Assembly: GCF_024639685.1 (NCBI RefSeq)
Contig: NZ_JAHEHX010000003.1
Location: 293,754-357,753 of the forward strand
Length of the DNA stretch: 64,000 bases
Source of the DNA: Polaribacter sp.
GTDB lineage: Bacteria; Bacteroidota; Bacteroidia; Flavobacteriales; Flavobacteriaceae
Direction: 5' to 3'
The notes below the pieces were generated by a model, which was not told the origin of the DNA, did not search any database, and worked only from the letters and a program-made list of their open reading frames with translations. The position numbers were made by a program, and so were the translations under genes. This document shows, one piece after another, positions 1 through 9,455 of the stretch (positions within the stretch are counted from its first letter, which is position 1; each line of letters starts with the position of its first letter).

Positions 1-1
1 C

Positions 2-1951
2 AACTGGACAGATGGTTTTGATACACTTTTCTTTAATGCCTATGGGTATCAATTAAAAAAATGGATGCCTTTTATTTTCTATTCAGTAAAAGGAAATTAT
101 GCCAATGATAATTATACTATTGGCTTTTCATCAGAATTTATAGAAAAATTAAAGCGAGTTCGTTACGATTATAACAAACTTTTGGTGGAAGTATTTCTAA
201 AAAACTTCACCCAAACTTACAAAGATTTTTGCGAAGAAAATGATGTGCTTTGTAGATATCAGGCTTATGGAACGCCATTTTTAATGGGAATGTTAGATGG
301 CTATATGATACCTGATATTCCAGAAAGTAACAATTGGATTTACTCTACAGAAATGAAAGATTCTTTATGGCAATGGAATCAAAATCACGGGTATATGACG
401 TGGAATTTGTATGCATCTGCTGGTGGACATTTAACAGGAAAAAAGATTGTTAGTTCTGAAGTAATGACCAACACAAGAGGTGTTTTTAAAACTACTTTAG
501 AGGAAATAAAACAACACGATGATATGAATTTCATCACTAGTATTAACCATTCCATTTTACACGGTTACAATTACTCTCCAAAAGAAGAACCTTTTCCAGG
601 TTGGATTCGTTATGGAGTTTATTTTAGTGAGCAAAATACCTGGTGGAAGCACCTAAACAGTTGGGTAGATTATAACGCAAGATTATCAACAGTATTTCAA
701 AACTCACAAGCTAAAAAATCTATTGCTATTATTGGACCAACTGCAGATATTTGGGGAGATAAAGGTTTGGCAAGAGCACCTTTTCATACAGAACCTAAAT
801 ATTTACATAAATTATGGGAACCTATTAGTCAATTAGGGTATTCTTGCGAATATATCAACCAAAATATTTTAGTCAAATCTGAAATAAAGAATGGTGAAAT
901 TTCCTTTGGAAATATGAGGTATAAATTATTGGTTTTGGCGAGTTTAAAATCCATTCATCCAGAAACAGCAGTTGCTATTCAAAAATATGTTGCTACTGGT
1001 GGTAAAGTTGTGGTGATTGATGAGCTTCCAAAAAAATCATTACATTTTAAAGATGCTGATGCAAATGACACACAAGTTAAAGAAATCATAGAAAATCTTT
1101 TGGCAGAACATCCAAAGTCAATCATTCAAATAGAAAAGCCTAAATCATTAGAAAATTTGTTTTCTTGGACAGAGAATTTTCTTCAAGAAGCTAAAATTAA
1201 TCCAGATGTAATCATTAGTACTCCAACAAAAAAAGTATACCAAATTCATCAATATACAAGAGATAAAGACATCTATTTCTTTACAAATATTCATAAATAT
1301 AAAACAACGGAATTCGATGCTACTTTTCCTATAGAAAATAAATATCCTTATGTGTGGAATCCAGAAACTGGAGAAAGGAAACCTATCTATTATGCTGAAA
1401 AGTCAAATGAATTACATATTTCTCTTAATCCTTTAGCATCTTTATTAATTGTTTTTGAAGATGAAAAACCAATAGAAAACATTTTAGGTAACTCAACTAA
1501 AGTTGAAAAATCCAAAGCAATTATTGGAATATGGAACGTTACAGGAAAAAGAGTAGATGGAAAAACGTTTACTTGGCAAATGAAAGAATTGACCGATTTT
1601 AGTCAATCTGAAGACAAAACCAAAAGTACTTTTAGTGGAGAATTGAGTTATAAAATCGCACTTCAAAATGATGGAAATTATACACATATAGATTTAGGAA
1701 ACACAAATGGAGGTATTACAGAATTGTATATCAATGGCAAAAAAACAGGAAAACGTTGGTATGGAAAAGCAGAATATTCCATTGTGAAGTATTTGCAAGA
1801 AGGAGAAAATACAATAGAAATAAAATACACCACAGTTTTGGCAAATTATTGTAAATCACTAAAAAACCCTTTAACCAATAGGTGGACTAAAAATTATAAA
1901 GATTTGGCACCAACAGGATTGGAAGGACCAGTAGAGCTTGTAAGTTATTAA
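2..1951 (+). CDS. GH106-type alpha-L-rhamnosidase-like protein (5' end outside window)
   Basis: The frame is open from base 2, so the gene starts before the window and an internal ATG at 65 is not the start. The visible part aligns by eye with the complete GH106 protein at 46029-49508: NWTDGF here matches NWTTGF there. The shared features continue with a candidate active-site glutamate in SSEVMTN (ESFTG in the paralogue), a HGYNYSP...PGW stretch, and a C-terminal galactose-binding-like sandwich ending in LEGPVELVSY. By comparison roughly 300 N-terminal residues are missing. GH106 enzymes release alpha-L-rhamnose from complex glycans, and in this cluster that would be ulvan oligosaccharides. 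Cell location cannot be judged because the signal peptide is not visible. The family is fairly secure, the exact substrate is inferred. Confidence 0.75.
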   Translation, partial: NWTDGFDTLFFNAYGYQLKKWMPFIFYSVKGNYANDNYTIGFSSEFIEKLKRVRYDYNKLLVEVFLKNFTQTYKDFCEENDVLCRYQAYGTPFLMGMLDGYMIPDIPESNNWIYSTEMKDSLWQWNQNHGYMTWNLYASAGGHLTGKKIVSSEVMTNTRGVFKTTLEEIKQHDDMNFITSINHSILHGYNYSPKEEPFPGWIRYGVYFSEQNTWWKHLNSWVDYNARLSTVFQNSQAKKSIAIIGPTADIWGDKGLARAPFHTEPKYLHKLWEPISQLGYSCEYINQNILVKSEIKNGEISFGNMRYKLLVLASLKSIHPETAVAIQKYVATGGKVVVIDELPKKSLHFKDADANDTQVKEIIENLLAEHPKSIIQIEKPKSLENLFSWTENFLQEAKINPDVIISTPTKKVYQIHQYTRDKDIYFFTNIHKYKTTEFDATFPIENKYPYVWNPETGERKPIYYAEKSNELHISLNPLASLLIVFEDEKPIENILGNSTKVEKSKAIIGIWNVTGKRVDGKTFTWQMKELTDFSQSEDKTKSTFSGELSYKIALQNDGNYTHIDLGNTNGGITELYINGKKTGKRWYGKAEYSIVKYLQEGENTIEIKYTTVLANYCKSLKNPLTNRWTKNYKDLAPTGLEGPVELVSY

Positions 1952-2034
1952 TTCGCTTAATATAATTATAGTAGTTTAATATAATTTTTAAATTTTCTGG
2001 TTGATAGAAACTTTATTGAAAATCAATTGTTTTT

Positions 2035-2079
2035 AAGGAGTGTGCAGGATACTGTTCTTTAAAAAGTATATTATTTTTG
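2035..2079 (+). promoter_or_regulatory. PUL-type promoter: half-sites plus -7 element
   Basis: Left half-site AAGGAG (2035-2040), right half-site CAGGAT (2045-2050) and a perfect TAnnTTTG -7 element TATTTTTG (2072-2079). The right half-site to -7 spacing is 27 nt, as in the other promoters of this set. The -7 element covers the TTG at 2077, so translation should start at the ATG at 2107. Confidence 0.7.
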
Positions 2080-2106
2080 AGTAATAAAAAGTTAAATATT
2101 ACAGAA

Positions 2107-3870
2107 ATGTTGAAGAAGTTACTTTGTTTTTGCTTTATCTTGCTACTTGCTGAATCAGTATTTTCTCAAGATTATCCGTTTAATTTGCCTTCCAATATGG
2201 AAGCAACAATTCATATAACATCTTCTAATACAGAAGTATTTAATAATCTATTACTAGGTACAAATACGCATCATTTTTCAACTACAAAAGAAAAAGACCT
2301 CATAAATAAATTAAAACCAATAACCATAAGATTTCCTCACGGTTTATGGGCAAATTGGTACGATTGGAGAAGAGATGTTACAAGACTTTTTGGAGAAGAA
2401 TCTTTTCAATACGAACAAGGAGTAAATAAAACAATTAAAACAAAAAAACCCGATTTATTAGCTAATATAAAGATATTTGATACCAATAATATTAAAGTAG
2501 GTATTGATGGACTTACCCATTTAAATGCAACAAGAAAATCTGAAACAGGTAAAGGTTTTGATATGATGTGGACATTTAATATGAGTGCAGATGGTACAGA
2601 TTTTAACAATGGAAGTCCAGAAACTATAGCAAGATACAATGATTTGATTTCTAGAGGATTTGAAGTAAAAGTAGTAGAATTAGGAAATGAAAATTTTTAT
2701 CCAGGACAAAGAAGTTCTATCATACCAAATACTGAAGATTATATTGCTAGAGCAAAATCGATGTCTGCAGCTTTAAAAGCAAAAGACCCTAACATAAGGG
2801 TTTCTGTACCATTATTAAGAAGAGATAGTTGGGCAAACCCTAACTGGAATAAAGATTTAACAGAAGATTTGACTTATTTTGATGCAGTTACAGTACATAC
2901 TTATGTAGGTTCAGATCCCGATGATTCTAATAATAGTAATGAAGCCTTCAGTACAGCACTTACAGCACGAAAATTTTTAGGAAATTCTATTTATGATTAT
3001 GCACATAAAGTGGCACCTAATAAACCAATATGGTTAACAGAATGGGGTGTAAAATCAGGTGGCCCAAATGCAGTTTCTGTTTTAGGAATGGTAGATTGTT
3101 ATATTTTTATGAGTCAAAATCAAGATGTTTTTGAGCGCGCTAATTGGTTTAGTGTAAATGGGCAATTAAACTCTCATTACGTTTGGGAAACTTATGTTTC
3201 TCCTAGTGGTGTAGTACGCCCAAGAATAAAGTATCCTTTAGAAAAAACACTATTTGGTTCAGCTTATAAAATCATTCGTTTGGCTTTAGAAAACACCACC
3301 TTAATAGACAGTAATGTAGAAGTAGCAAATTTGGTAGATGGTGTAAAAGCGGTTAACGCGAGAGTGGTAACAAAAAATGGAAAGACCTCCGTTTTTGTTG
3401 TAAATCTTAGTAATGAAGATGTACCTTTTAATGTAAATTTAGATGGAGTTGCATATACGGATGTGGCAGTTCATAAAGCGATTGCATTTAATAAAATGGA
3501 TGAAGAAAGAGCTATGGGGATTGATGTAGATCCGTTAACTTTAATTAGTCAAGGAAGTGAAGGGATTACTTTGCCTAAATTCTCTATAAACATTATAGAA
3601 TTGAGTAATGCAACATTATCCACTCCAGAAATAGTTCAAGAACAAATAATTAGTATTTATCCCAATCCAACTAAAGGTGTGTTTAACATCAAAATAAACA
3701 ATGGAGAAAAGGCTCAATATAGAATTTATACAATTAATGGAGTGGAAGTTCAAAAAGGTAATTTTATATCAGAAAAACAAGTCCGTTTTGAAAATACACA
3801 AAAAGGTATTTACATATTACAATTAGAGAGTGATCAAGGGATTTCTAATCATAAAATTGTAGTGAAATAA
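2107..3870 (+). CDS. Clan GH-A glycoside hydrolase with T9SS sorting domain
   Basis: Start chosen at ATG 2107 because it gives a clean signal peptide (MLKKLLCFCFILLLAESVFS) and because an upstream TTG at 2077 falls inside the -7 promoter element. The catalytic part resembles clan GH-A TIM-barrel enzymes of the arabinofuranosidase/GH39/GH51 type. It has a probable acid/base glutamate in VVELGNENF (about residue 193) and a probable nucleophile in WLTEWG (about residue 311). A small beta-sandwich follows, then a Type A T9SS C-terminal domain starting ISIYPNPTKGVF and ending in a KIVVK-type tail, so the protein is exported and attached to the cell surface or released. The exact GH family is not resolved. 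Its place between GH106 and GH78 suggests it cuts a uronate, xylose or rhamnose linkage in ulvan. Confidence 0.65.
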   Translation: MLKKLLCFCFILLLAESVFSQDYPFNLPSNMEATIHITSSNTEVFNNLLLGTNTHHFSTTKEKDLINKLKPITIRFPHGLWANWYDWRRDVTRLFGEESFQYEQGVNKTIKTKKPDLLANIKIFDTNNIKVGIDGLTHLNATRKSETGKGFDMMWTFNMSADGTDFNNGSPETIARYNDLISRGFEVKVVELGNENFYPGQRSSIIPNTEDYIARAKSMSAALKAKDPNIRVSVPLLRRDSWANPNWNKDLTEDLTYFDAVTVHTYVGSDPDDSNNSNEAFSTALTARKFLGNSIYDYAHKVAPNKPIWLTEWGVKSGGPNAVSVLGMVDCYIFMSQNQDVFERANWFSVNGQLNSHYVWETYVSPSGVVRPRIKYPLEKTLFGSAYKIIRLALENTTLIDSNVEVANLVDGVKAVNARVVTKNGKTSVFVVNLSNEDVPFNVNLDGVAYTDVAVHKAIAFNKMDEERAMGIDVDPLTLISQGSEGITLPKFSINIIELSNATLSTPEIVQEQIISIYPNPTKGVFNIKINNGEKAQYRIYTINGVEVQKGNFISEKQVRFENTQKGIYILQLESDQGISNHKIVVK

Positions 3871-3919
3871 GATAAAATACACTAAATTATAAATCTATAA
3901 TCTGCTAATTCGAACATAA

Positions 3920-6787
3920 ATGATGTTAAAAAAACAAACGCTATTCTCTCTTTTTGTAATCTCAATTCTTTGTTTTTCTTGCAAACAAGTTTCTACATCA
4001 AGAGTATCAATGTCTTTTGAGAAATTATTGGTAAACACAAAACCTAACCCAACAGCAATAGAAAATAAACAACCATTGTTTTCATGGGTAATTACTGCTG
4101 ATGGTTTTAACAAATCGCAATCTGCATATCAAATTTTAGTAGCTTCTACAGAAAATAAACTAAATGAAAATGATGCAGATATTTGGAATTCTGAAAAAGT
4201 AGAAAGTGATAAGTCTACCTTTGTAAAATACGAAGGAAAGGATTTAAAAGCGATGCAATCCTATTTCTGGAAAGTAAAAATTTGGGATGAAAAAGGAACT
4301 TCTTCTTCTTGGTCTGACGTTCAAGAATTTCAAATGGGTTTGATGAAAAAAGAAAATTGGGGCGATTCTAAATGGATTACCCTAAATAAAGATACCAGAA
4401 CTTCTCCATATCAATTTAGAGATTACAAAACAGGTAGAATGGGAAACCAACCTGCAAAAAAAGTAAATGGTTTTCCTGCAAGTTATTTTAGAAACGAATT
4501 AGAAATCGATAAAAAAATTGAAGATGCGCAAGTATATGTTTGTGGATTGGGATATTATGAGTTGTATTTAAATGGAGAAAAAGTGGGTGATCACGTTTTA
4601 GATCCTGCACCTTCAAATTATGATAAGCAAGCCTATTATGTGAATTATGATATTACCGAACAATTAAAATCTGGTAAAAATGCCTTTGGAATTATAGTAG
4701 GAAATGGATTTTACGGACAAAATATTTCTTGGAGCCGAGATCCAGAATCAAATAAAAAAGGGGTGTCTTACGGTCCGCCAACCGTACGTTGTTTGGTAAA
4801 ATTAAATTATACTGACGGTACATCAGCAGATTTTTACACGGATAAAAACTGGAAAGAGTCTACAGGGCCAATAGTATTCAATAATATTTATGGAGGTGAT
4901 ACCTATGATGCTCGTCACGAAATTGGAAAATGGAACACAGTTGGTTACAATGATACTAAATGGGGTAATGTAAAAGTAACATCTCCGAAAATTAAAAAAA
5001 TAAGTGCGAGTCAAATTCCACCAATTAAAAAATTAAAAGAATTAGAACCTCAAAGAGTATTTAAATGCGCTGATGGAGAATGGATTGTAGATTTTGGACA
5101 AAATATTGCAGGTTGGGTAAAATTAAACGTTGAAGAGAAAAAAGGACAATTAATTGATGTAATTACAACAGAGGCTTTATTAACAAAAGGAAAAGATATT
5201 TTTAAAGGTTCAACTGGTGGTGGAGCAAATGGAATGACCCAGATTTACAAATACATTTGTAAAGGTGAAGGTGTAGAATCTTGGGAACCAAAATTTAGTT
5301 ATCACGGATTTAGATATGCAAAAATTACTGGAATTTCTAGAAAGCCAGATGCAGATATGATAAAAGCGGTTTTAGTAGCTACTGATATAAAAGAAACAGG
5401 AAGTTTTACATCTTCTGATTCATTATTAAATAAAATGCATAGTATCAGTAAATGGACAATTGTAGACAATGTACACGGAATTCCAGAAGATTGTCCTCAT
5501 AGAGAAAAATGTGGCTGGTTAGGAGATGCACACGCATTTTGTGAATACGCTTTGTACAATTATGATATGTATGATTTCTATAAAAAATACATGGAAGACA
5601 TCAAAACTCAAATGAGACCAACAAAAGGGCATAATAATCCTGAATTGAAATTTAAAGTTCCTACTATGATTGCTCCAGGAAAAAGAACATCTACCTACGC
5701 AAAAATAGATTGGGGTGTTGCAACAATGTATTTACCTTGGTACAATTACAAGTTTTATGGTGATGATGAAATCGTGAAAGATTATTACGAACCAATGAAA
5801 GGTTTAACCGATTTTTACTTGAATTTTAAAGGTGAAAACGGAATTATGCAAAATGGAATGGGAGATTGGTGTCCACCACTTTGGGATAGAAGAAGAAATC
5901 CAAGTGCTATGGAATGTGATCCAATTATTTCTGCTAATGCTTATTTTTATGATGTTTTAGTAGCTATGGAAACCTTTGCTAAAATGAATAAAGATGTGTC
6001 TTATGAAGCGAAGATGAAACAAGAAAAAGCAGCATTGTTAAAAGCGTTCAATAAAGAGTTTTTAGTGGATATTCTGAACACAAAGCACAAATGGTATCAA
6101 AGTCAAACTGCAACAGTACAAGCTTTACAATTTGGTATGGTGCCCAAAGACGAAATAGAAACCGTTGTAAATGGTTTGGTACACAATATAGTTGAGGTTA
6201 AAGGAGGTCATCATTCTACAGGAATTCACGGAAACAGATATATTTACACGGTTTTAAGTGAAAATGGACACGCAGATTTGGCACATCAAATTTTAACAAC
6301 GCCAGATTTTCCAAGTCAAACCTATGTAATGAATTCAGGATTTACTACGTGGCCAGAACGTCAATTTATTTGGGAAGAAATGGAGGGGCCAACAAACTCT
6401 TTAAATCATCCAATGCATAGCGGTTTCTCCGCCTATTTCTTTGAGTCTTTAGGAGGAATTAAATCTACAATAGAAAATTCAGGTTATAAGGTCTTTACAG
6501 TAAATCCAGAGTTTTCAAAAGAAATAATATCCACATCAGTAAGTGTGCCAACTCCTTATGGAGATATTAAAAACGATTGGACGTTAAAAAAGAATGTATT
6601 ATCGATGAATTTGAAAGTGCCTTTTAATACCAAAGCAAAAGTGCTTTTGACTAAAAATGAATTGAAATCAATCCAAATAAATGGAGAATCTTTTAATCAG
6701 TTTAAAAAGAAAAATAAAGTTGAGATTAATAAAGACTCAATTGTAATAGGTTCAGGAAATTATAATATAGAATATGTTAAATTCTAA
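3920..6787 (+). CDS. GH78 alpha-L-rhamnosidase, divergent, lipoprotein
   Basis: 955 residues with a lipoprotein signal (SILCFSC, lipobox cysteine near residue 21), so it is probably membrane-anchored. The order of domains is that of bacterial GH78: an N-terminal Ig-like domain (PTAIENKQPLFSWVI, SQSAYQILVAST), a carbohydrate-binding sandwich (about 160-350), the helical (alpha/alpha)6 catalytic barrel, and a C-terminal beta domain. The usual DCPQRDERLGWTGDAQ acid motif reads EDCPHREKCGWLGDAH (about 522-537). The glutamate is kept but its surroundings are changed. The usual TTMWERW region reads TTWPERQ followed by WEEMEGP (about 810). It is therefore a different GH78 subtype from the two at 28-33.6 kb. 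It hydrolyses terminal alpha-L-rhamnose by an inverting mechanism; the ulvan substrate is inferred from context. Confidence 0.85.
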   Translation: MMLKKQTLFSLFVISILCFSCKQVSTSRVSMSFEKLLVNTKPNPTAIENKQPLFSWVITADGFNKSQSAYQILVASTENKLNENDADIWNSEKVESDKSTFVKYEGKDLKAMQSYFWKVKIWDEKGTSSSWSDVQEFQMGLMKKENWGDSKWITLNKDTRTSPYQFRDYKTGRMGNQPAKKVNGFPASYFRNELEIDKKIEDAQVYVCGLGYYELYLNGEKVGDHVLDPAPSNYDKQAYYVNYDITEQLKSGKNAFGIIVGNGFYGQNISWSRDPESNKKGVSYGPPTVRCLVKLNYTDGTSADFYTDKNWKESTGPIVFNNIYGGDTYDARHEIGKWNTVGYNDTKWGNVKVTSPKIKKISASQIPPIKKLKELEPQRVFKCADGEWIVDFGQNIAGWVKLNVEEKKGQLIDVITTEALLTKGKDIFKGSTGGGANGMTQIYKYICKGEGVESWEPKFSYHGFRYAKITGISRKPDADMIKAVLVATDIKETGSFTSSDSLLNKMHSISKWTIVDNVHGIPEDCPHREKCGWLGDAHAFCEYALYNYDMYDFYKKYMEDIKTQMRPTKGHNNPELKFKVPTMIAPGKRTSTYAKIDWGVATMYLPWYNYKFYGDDEIVKDYYEPMKGLTDFYLNFKGENGIMQNGMGDWCPPLWDRRRNPSAMECDPIISANAYFYDVLVAMETFAKMNKDVSYEAKMKQEKAALLKAFNKEFLVDILNTKHKWYQSQTATVQALQFGMVPKDEIETVVNGLVHNIVEVKGGHHSTGIHGNRYIYTVLSENGHADLAHQILTTPDFPSQTYVMNSGFTTWPERQFIWEEMEGPTNSLNHPMHSGFSAYFFESLGGIKSTIENSGYKVFTVNPEFSKEIISTSVSVPTPYGDIKNDWTLKKNVLSMNLKVPFNTKAKVLLTKNELKSIQINGESFNQFKKKNKVEINKDSIVIGSGNYNIEYVKF

Positions 6788-6793
6788 CAAATA

Positions 6794-6838
6794 CGTTATA
6801 CAACAGGATGCATCAATTTCTTATATTCTTTAATATTG
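6794..6838 (+). promoter_or_regulatory. PUL-type promoter, weak left half-site
   Basis: CAGGAT at 6804-6809 and a -7-like TAATATTG at 6831-6838, 27 nt apart. The left half-site position reads CGTTAT and does not match. The element sits 26 nt before the ATG at 6864. Confidence 0.55.
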
Positions 6839-6863
6839 TTATCTACAATTATAAACATTAAAA

Positions 6864-7865
6864 ATGAAAAATAAATACTTAATTCTTCTTGTAAGTTTAA
6901 TAGTTTCTGTTCAATCATTTGCTCAAACAGCAACTTGTGATGGTTCACTTCCTTTTGAAGAAAAAGACGGTATATTAACAATAGAAATGGAATCTGGTAT
7001 TTTACCTTCTGGTTCAGACTGGAAAACTGGTAGTGAAGACGATCCTAATTTATCAGGAGCTACCATAAATTATATATATTGGGATGGGGCACAGTCTTTC
7101 AGTTCTTTAACAGGAACTTCAATAACGTACAATATAAAAATCAATAATCCTGGTACATACAGACTTGCATGGCGTGGACGAATTGGTGCTGGTGATTCTG
7201 GAGGAGAACATAATGATGCTTGGCTTAAAATAGAAGCTGATGACTTTTATGCAACAAGTCAAAATAGTTCAACTGCTACACCTGCACTAGAACCAAAACC
7301 AGATTGTACTAGTAATCCAGATAGAGATTGTCCTGAAGGTTCAAGTACTAATGGTTTTTTTAAGGCCTTTATGAATAGACATCCGATAAATAAACCTGTT
7401 GAAGAACGTTGGGGTTTTGTAACGAATACGAATGATGGTAATTCTTTTAGATTTATTTGGGCAACTTTTGATACACCTGGTAATTATTCTATAATTGTTG
7501 ATGCAAGATCAAGTTTCTTTTTTATGGACAAAATGGTGTTACGTAGAACTAGTGTTTCTGACAGTGTAGCCTTCAATTTAAATAATCCAGAATCTACTTG
7601 TTATGATGCTTCATTATCCTTAAGTAATTTAAATAAAGATGAACTAAAAATTCACCCTAATCCAACAAATGGAAAAATAGAAATTAGAAATATTCCAGAC
7701 AATGCAAACCTTATTATTTCTAACATTTTTGGAGCAACTGTAAAAAAAGTAAAGAATAAAAAATCGACAGAAATTATTGATATCTCTAATCTAAAAGCGG
7801 GTGTTTATTTTATATCAAATATGGAGAGAAAAAATTATTTCTTCAAAAAAATTATAAAAATATAA
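6864..7865 (+). CDS. Secreted CBM6/35-like carbohydrate-binding protein with T9SS sorting domain
   Basis: 333 residues with a signal peptide ending SVQSFAQ. The body (about 30-235) looks like a single galactose-binding-like beta-sandwich. It has an E-x-E start (ILTIEMESG), the NPGTYRLAWRGR strand, the NDAWLKI strand and the DKMVLRR closing strand. The same series of landmarks occurs in the N-terminal module of the protein at 33614-35620. The C-terminus (LKIHPNPTNGKIEIRN to FKKIIKI) is a T9SS Type A sorting domain. There is no obvious catalytic domain, so a role in binding the polysaccharide at the cell surface is likely; an unrecognised enzyme cannot be excluded. Two cysteine pairs in the middle (CTSNPDRDC) may form a disulphide. 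Confidence 0.6.
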   Translation: MKNKYLILLVSLIVSVQSFAQTATCDGSLPFEEKDGILTIEMESGILPSGSDWKTGSEDDPNLSGATINYIYWDGAQSFSSLTGTSITYNIKINNPGTYRLAWRGRIGAGDSGGEHNDAWLKIEADDFYATSQNSSTATPALEPKPDCTSNPDRDCPEGSSTNGFFKAFMNRHPINKPVEERWGFVTNTNDGNSFRFIWATFDTPGNYSIIVDARSSFFFMDKMVLRRTSVSDSVAFNLNNPESTCYDASLSLSNLNKDELKIHPNPTNGKIEIRNIPDNANLIISNIFGATVKKVKNKKSTEIIDISNLKAGVYFISNMERKNYFFKKIIKI

Positions 7866-9452
7866 TTGTTTAAGGCGTATAAAAGTTTTCTAATTCTGAC
7901 TGCTATTTTTCTTTTTAACTGCAAAAAGGAACAAAAAAATTATTACAAAAAACCTAATATTTTATTCATTCTTGTTGATGATTTAGGTTATCATGATTTA
8001 GGTGTAACAGGAAGCAAATTTTACGAAACCCCAAATATAGATCAACTCGCCAATCAAAGTACAAAATTCACACAAGGTTATGCTGCTAGTAGAGTTTGTA
8101 GTCCTTCAAGAGCTAGTATTATGACTGGTAAATTTACAGCACGTCATGGAATTACGGATTGGATTGGAGCAAAAGCAGGAGAAGATTGGAGAAAGAGAAA
8201 TCGCTTTGATAAAATGCTACCTTCAAATTATATTCAAGCTTTGCCAAAACAAGATGTTACTATTGCAGAAGCTTTTAAAACAGCTGGTTACAAAACTTTT
8301 TTTGCAGGAAAATGGCATTTAGGTAATGAAGGTTCTTACCCAAAAAATCACGGATTTGACATAAATAAAGGAGGTTTTCATAGAGGAGGTCCTTCAGGAG
8401 GATTTTTTTCACCTTTTAAAAACCCTAAATTAAAAGAAAAGGAAAAAGGGGAAAACTTGACCATTCGTTTGGCAAAAGAAACAGCAAACTTTATAACCTA
8501 TCATAAAGATTCAACTTTTTTTGCTTTTTTATCTTTTTATGCAGTTCATGCTCCAATTCAAACTACGGAAACCAAATGGAATAAATACAGAGATAAAGCC
8601 GACAGTTTAGGAATTGTAAAATCGGGCTATAAAATGGAACGTGTTCTGCCAATTCGTCAAGTACAAGATAATCCAATTTATGGAGGCTTAATAGAAACGA
8701 TGGATGAAGCAGTTGGTATTGTTTTAAAAGCGTTAAAACAAAATAATTTAGATAAAAATACGATTATTGTTTTTACTTCGGATAATGGAGGTGTAGCTTC
8801 TGGAGATAATTATTCAACAAGTAATTTGCCACTAAGAGGAGGTAAAGGATATCAATGGGAAGGTGGTATCAAAACGCCTTATTTTATTAAAGTCCCTTGG
8901 TATAATCAAAAAGGAACAGCAACAAACTTTCCTGTTGTTCAGACAGATTTGTATCCAACTTTGTTAGATTTATCAAATATTTCTTTACAACCAAAACAAC
9001 ATAGAGATGGTATTAGTTTAAAACCAATTTTAGAAGGAAAAGAAATCAATATAGAAAGACCTCTGTATTGGCATTACCCACATTATGGCAATCAGGGTGG
9101 AGAACCATCTTCTATCATACAACAAAATGGTTGGAAGTTAATTCATTATTGGGAAGATGATCGTCAAGAATTATTCAAGTTGCCAACCACAGAAAAAGAA
9201 GAATTAAATCTTGTTAAAAAACATCCAAAACTGGCTAAGAAATTAAGCAGTCAACTATTAACTTGGTTAAAAGAAGTGGGTGCAAAATACCCTGAAAAAG
9301 ATGTTTTATTTGATGAAAATAAAAGAAAAACAAGATTAGAAAATATCAAAAATCAAAAATTGCAATCTTTAGAGAAAAACAGACTAGAAGTATTGTCTAA
9401 AGATTTTAAACCCAACGCAAATTGGTGGAAAAGTAAACTTACTAAAGACTAA
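7866..9452 (+). CDS. Family S1 sulfatase, lipoprotein
   Basis: The coding frame starts at a TTG directly after the TAA of the preceding gene (0-nt gap). The TTG is accepted because it gives a lipoprotein signal peptide (LTAIFLFNC) and no ATG lies before the sulfatase core. Features of formylglycine sulfatases: metal-binding ILVDDLGYHD, the CSPSRASIMTGK signature with the cysteine (about residue 78) to be converted to formylglycine, GKWHLG, and SDNGG near residue 305. It would remove sulfate esters from ulvan fragments in the periplasm. Translation is probably coupled to the upstream CBM gene. The regiochemistry cannot be told from sequence alone. Confidence 0.85.
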   Translation: MFKAYKSFLILTAIFLFNCKKEQKNYYKKPNILFILVDDLGYHDLGVTGSKFYETPNIDQLANQSTKFTQGYAASRVCSPSRASIMTGKFTARHGITDWIGAKAGEDWRKRNRFDKMLPSNYIQALPKQDVTIAEAFKTAGYKTFFAGKWHLGNEGSYPKNHGFDINKGGFHRGGPSGGFFSPFKNPKLKEKEKGENLTIRLAKETANFITYHKDSTFFAFLSFYAVHAPIQTTETKWNKYRDKADSLGIVKSGYKMERVLPIRQVQDNPIYGGLIETMDEAVGIVLKALKQNNLDKNTIIVFTSDNGGVASGDNYSTSNLPLRGGKGYQWEGGIKTPYFIKVPWYNQKGTATNFPVVQTDLYPTLLDLSNISLQPKQHRDGISLKPILEGKEINIERPLYWHYPHYGNQGGEPSSIIQQNGWKLIHYWEDDRQELFKLPTTEKEELNLVKKHPKLAKKLSSQLLTWLKEVGAKYPEKDVLFDENKRKTRLENIKNQKLQSLEKNRLEVLSKDFKPNANWWKSKLTKD

Positions 9453-9455
9453 AAA

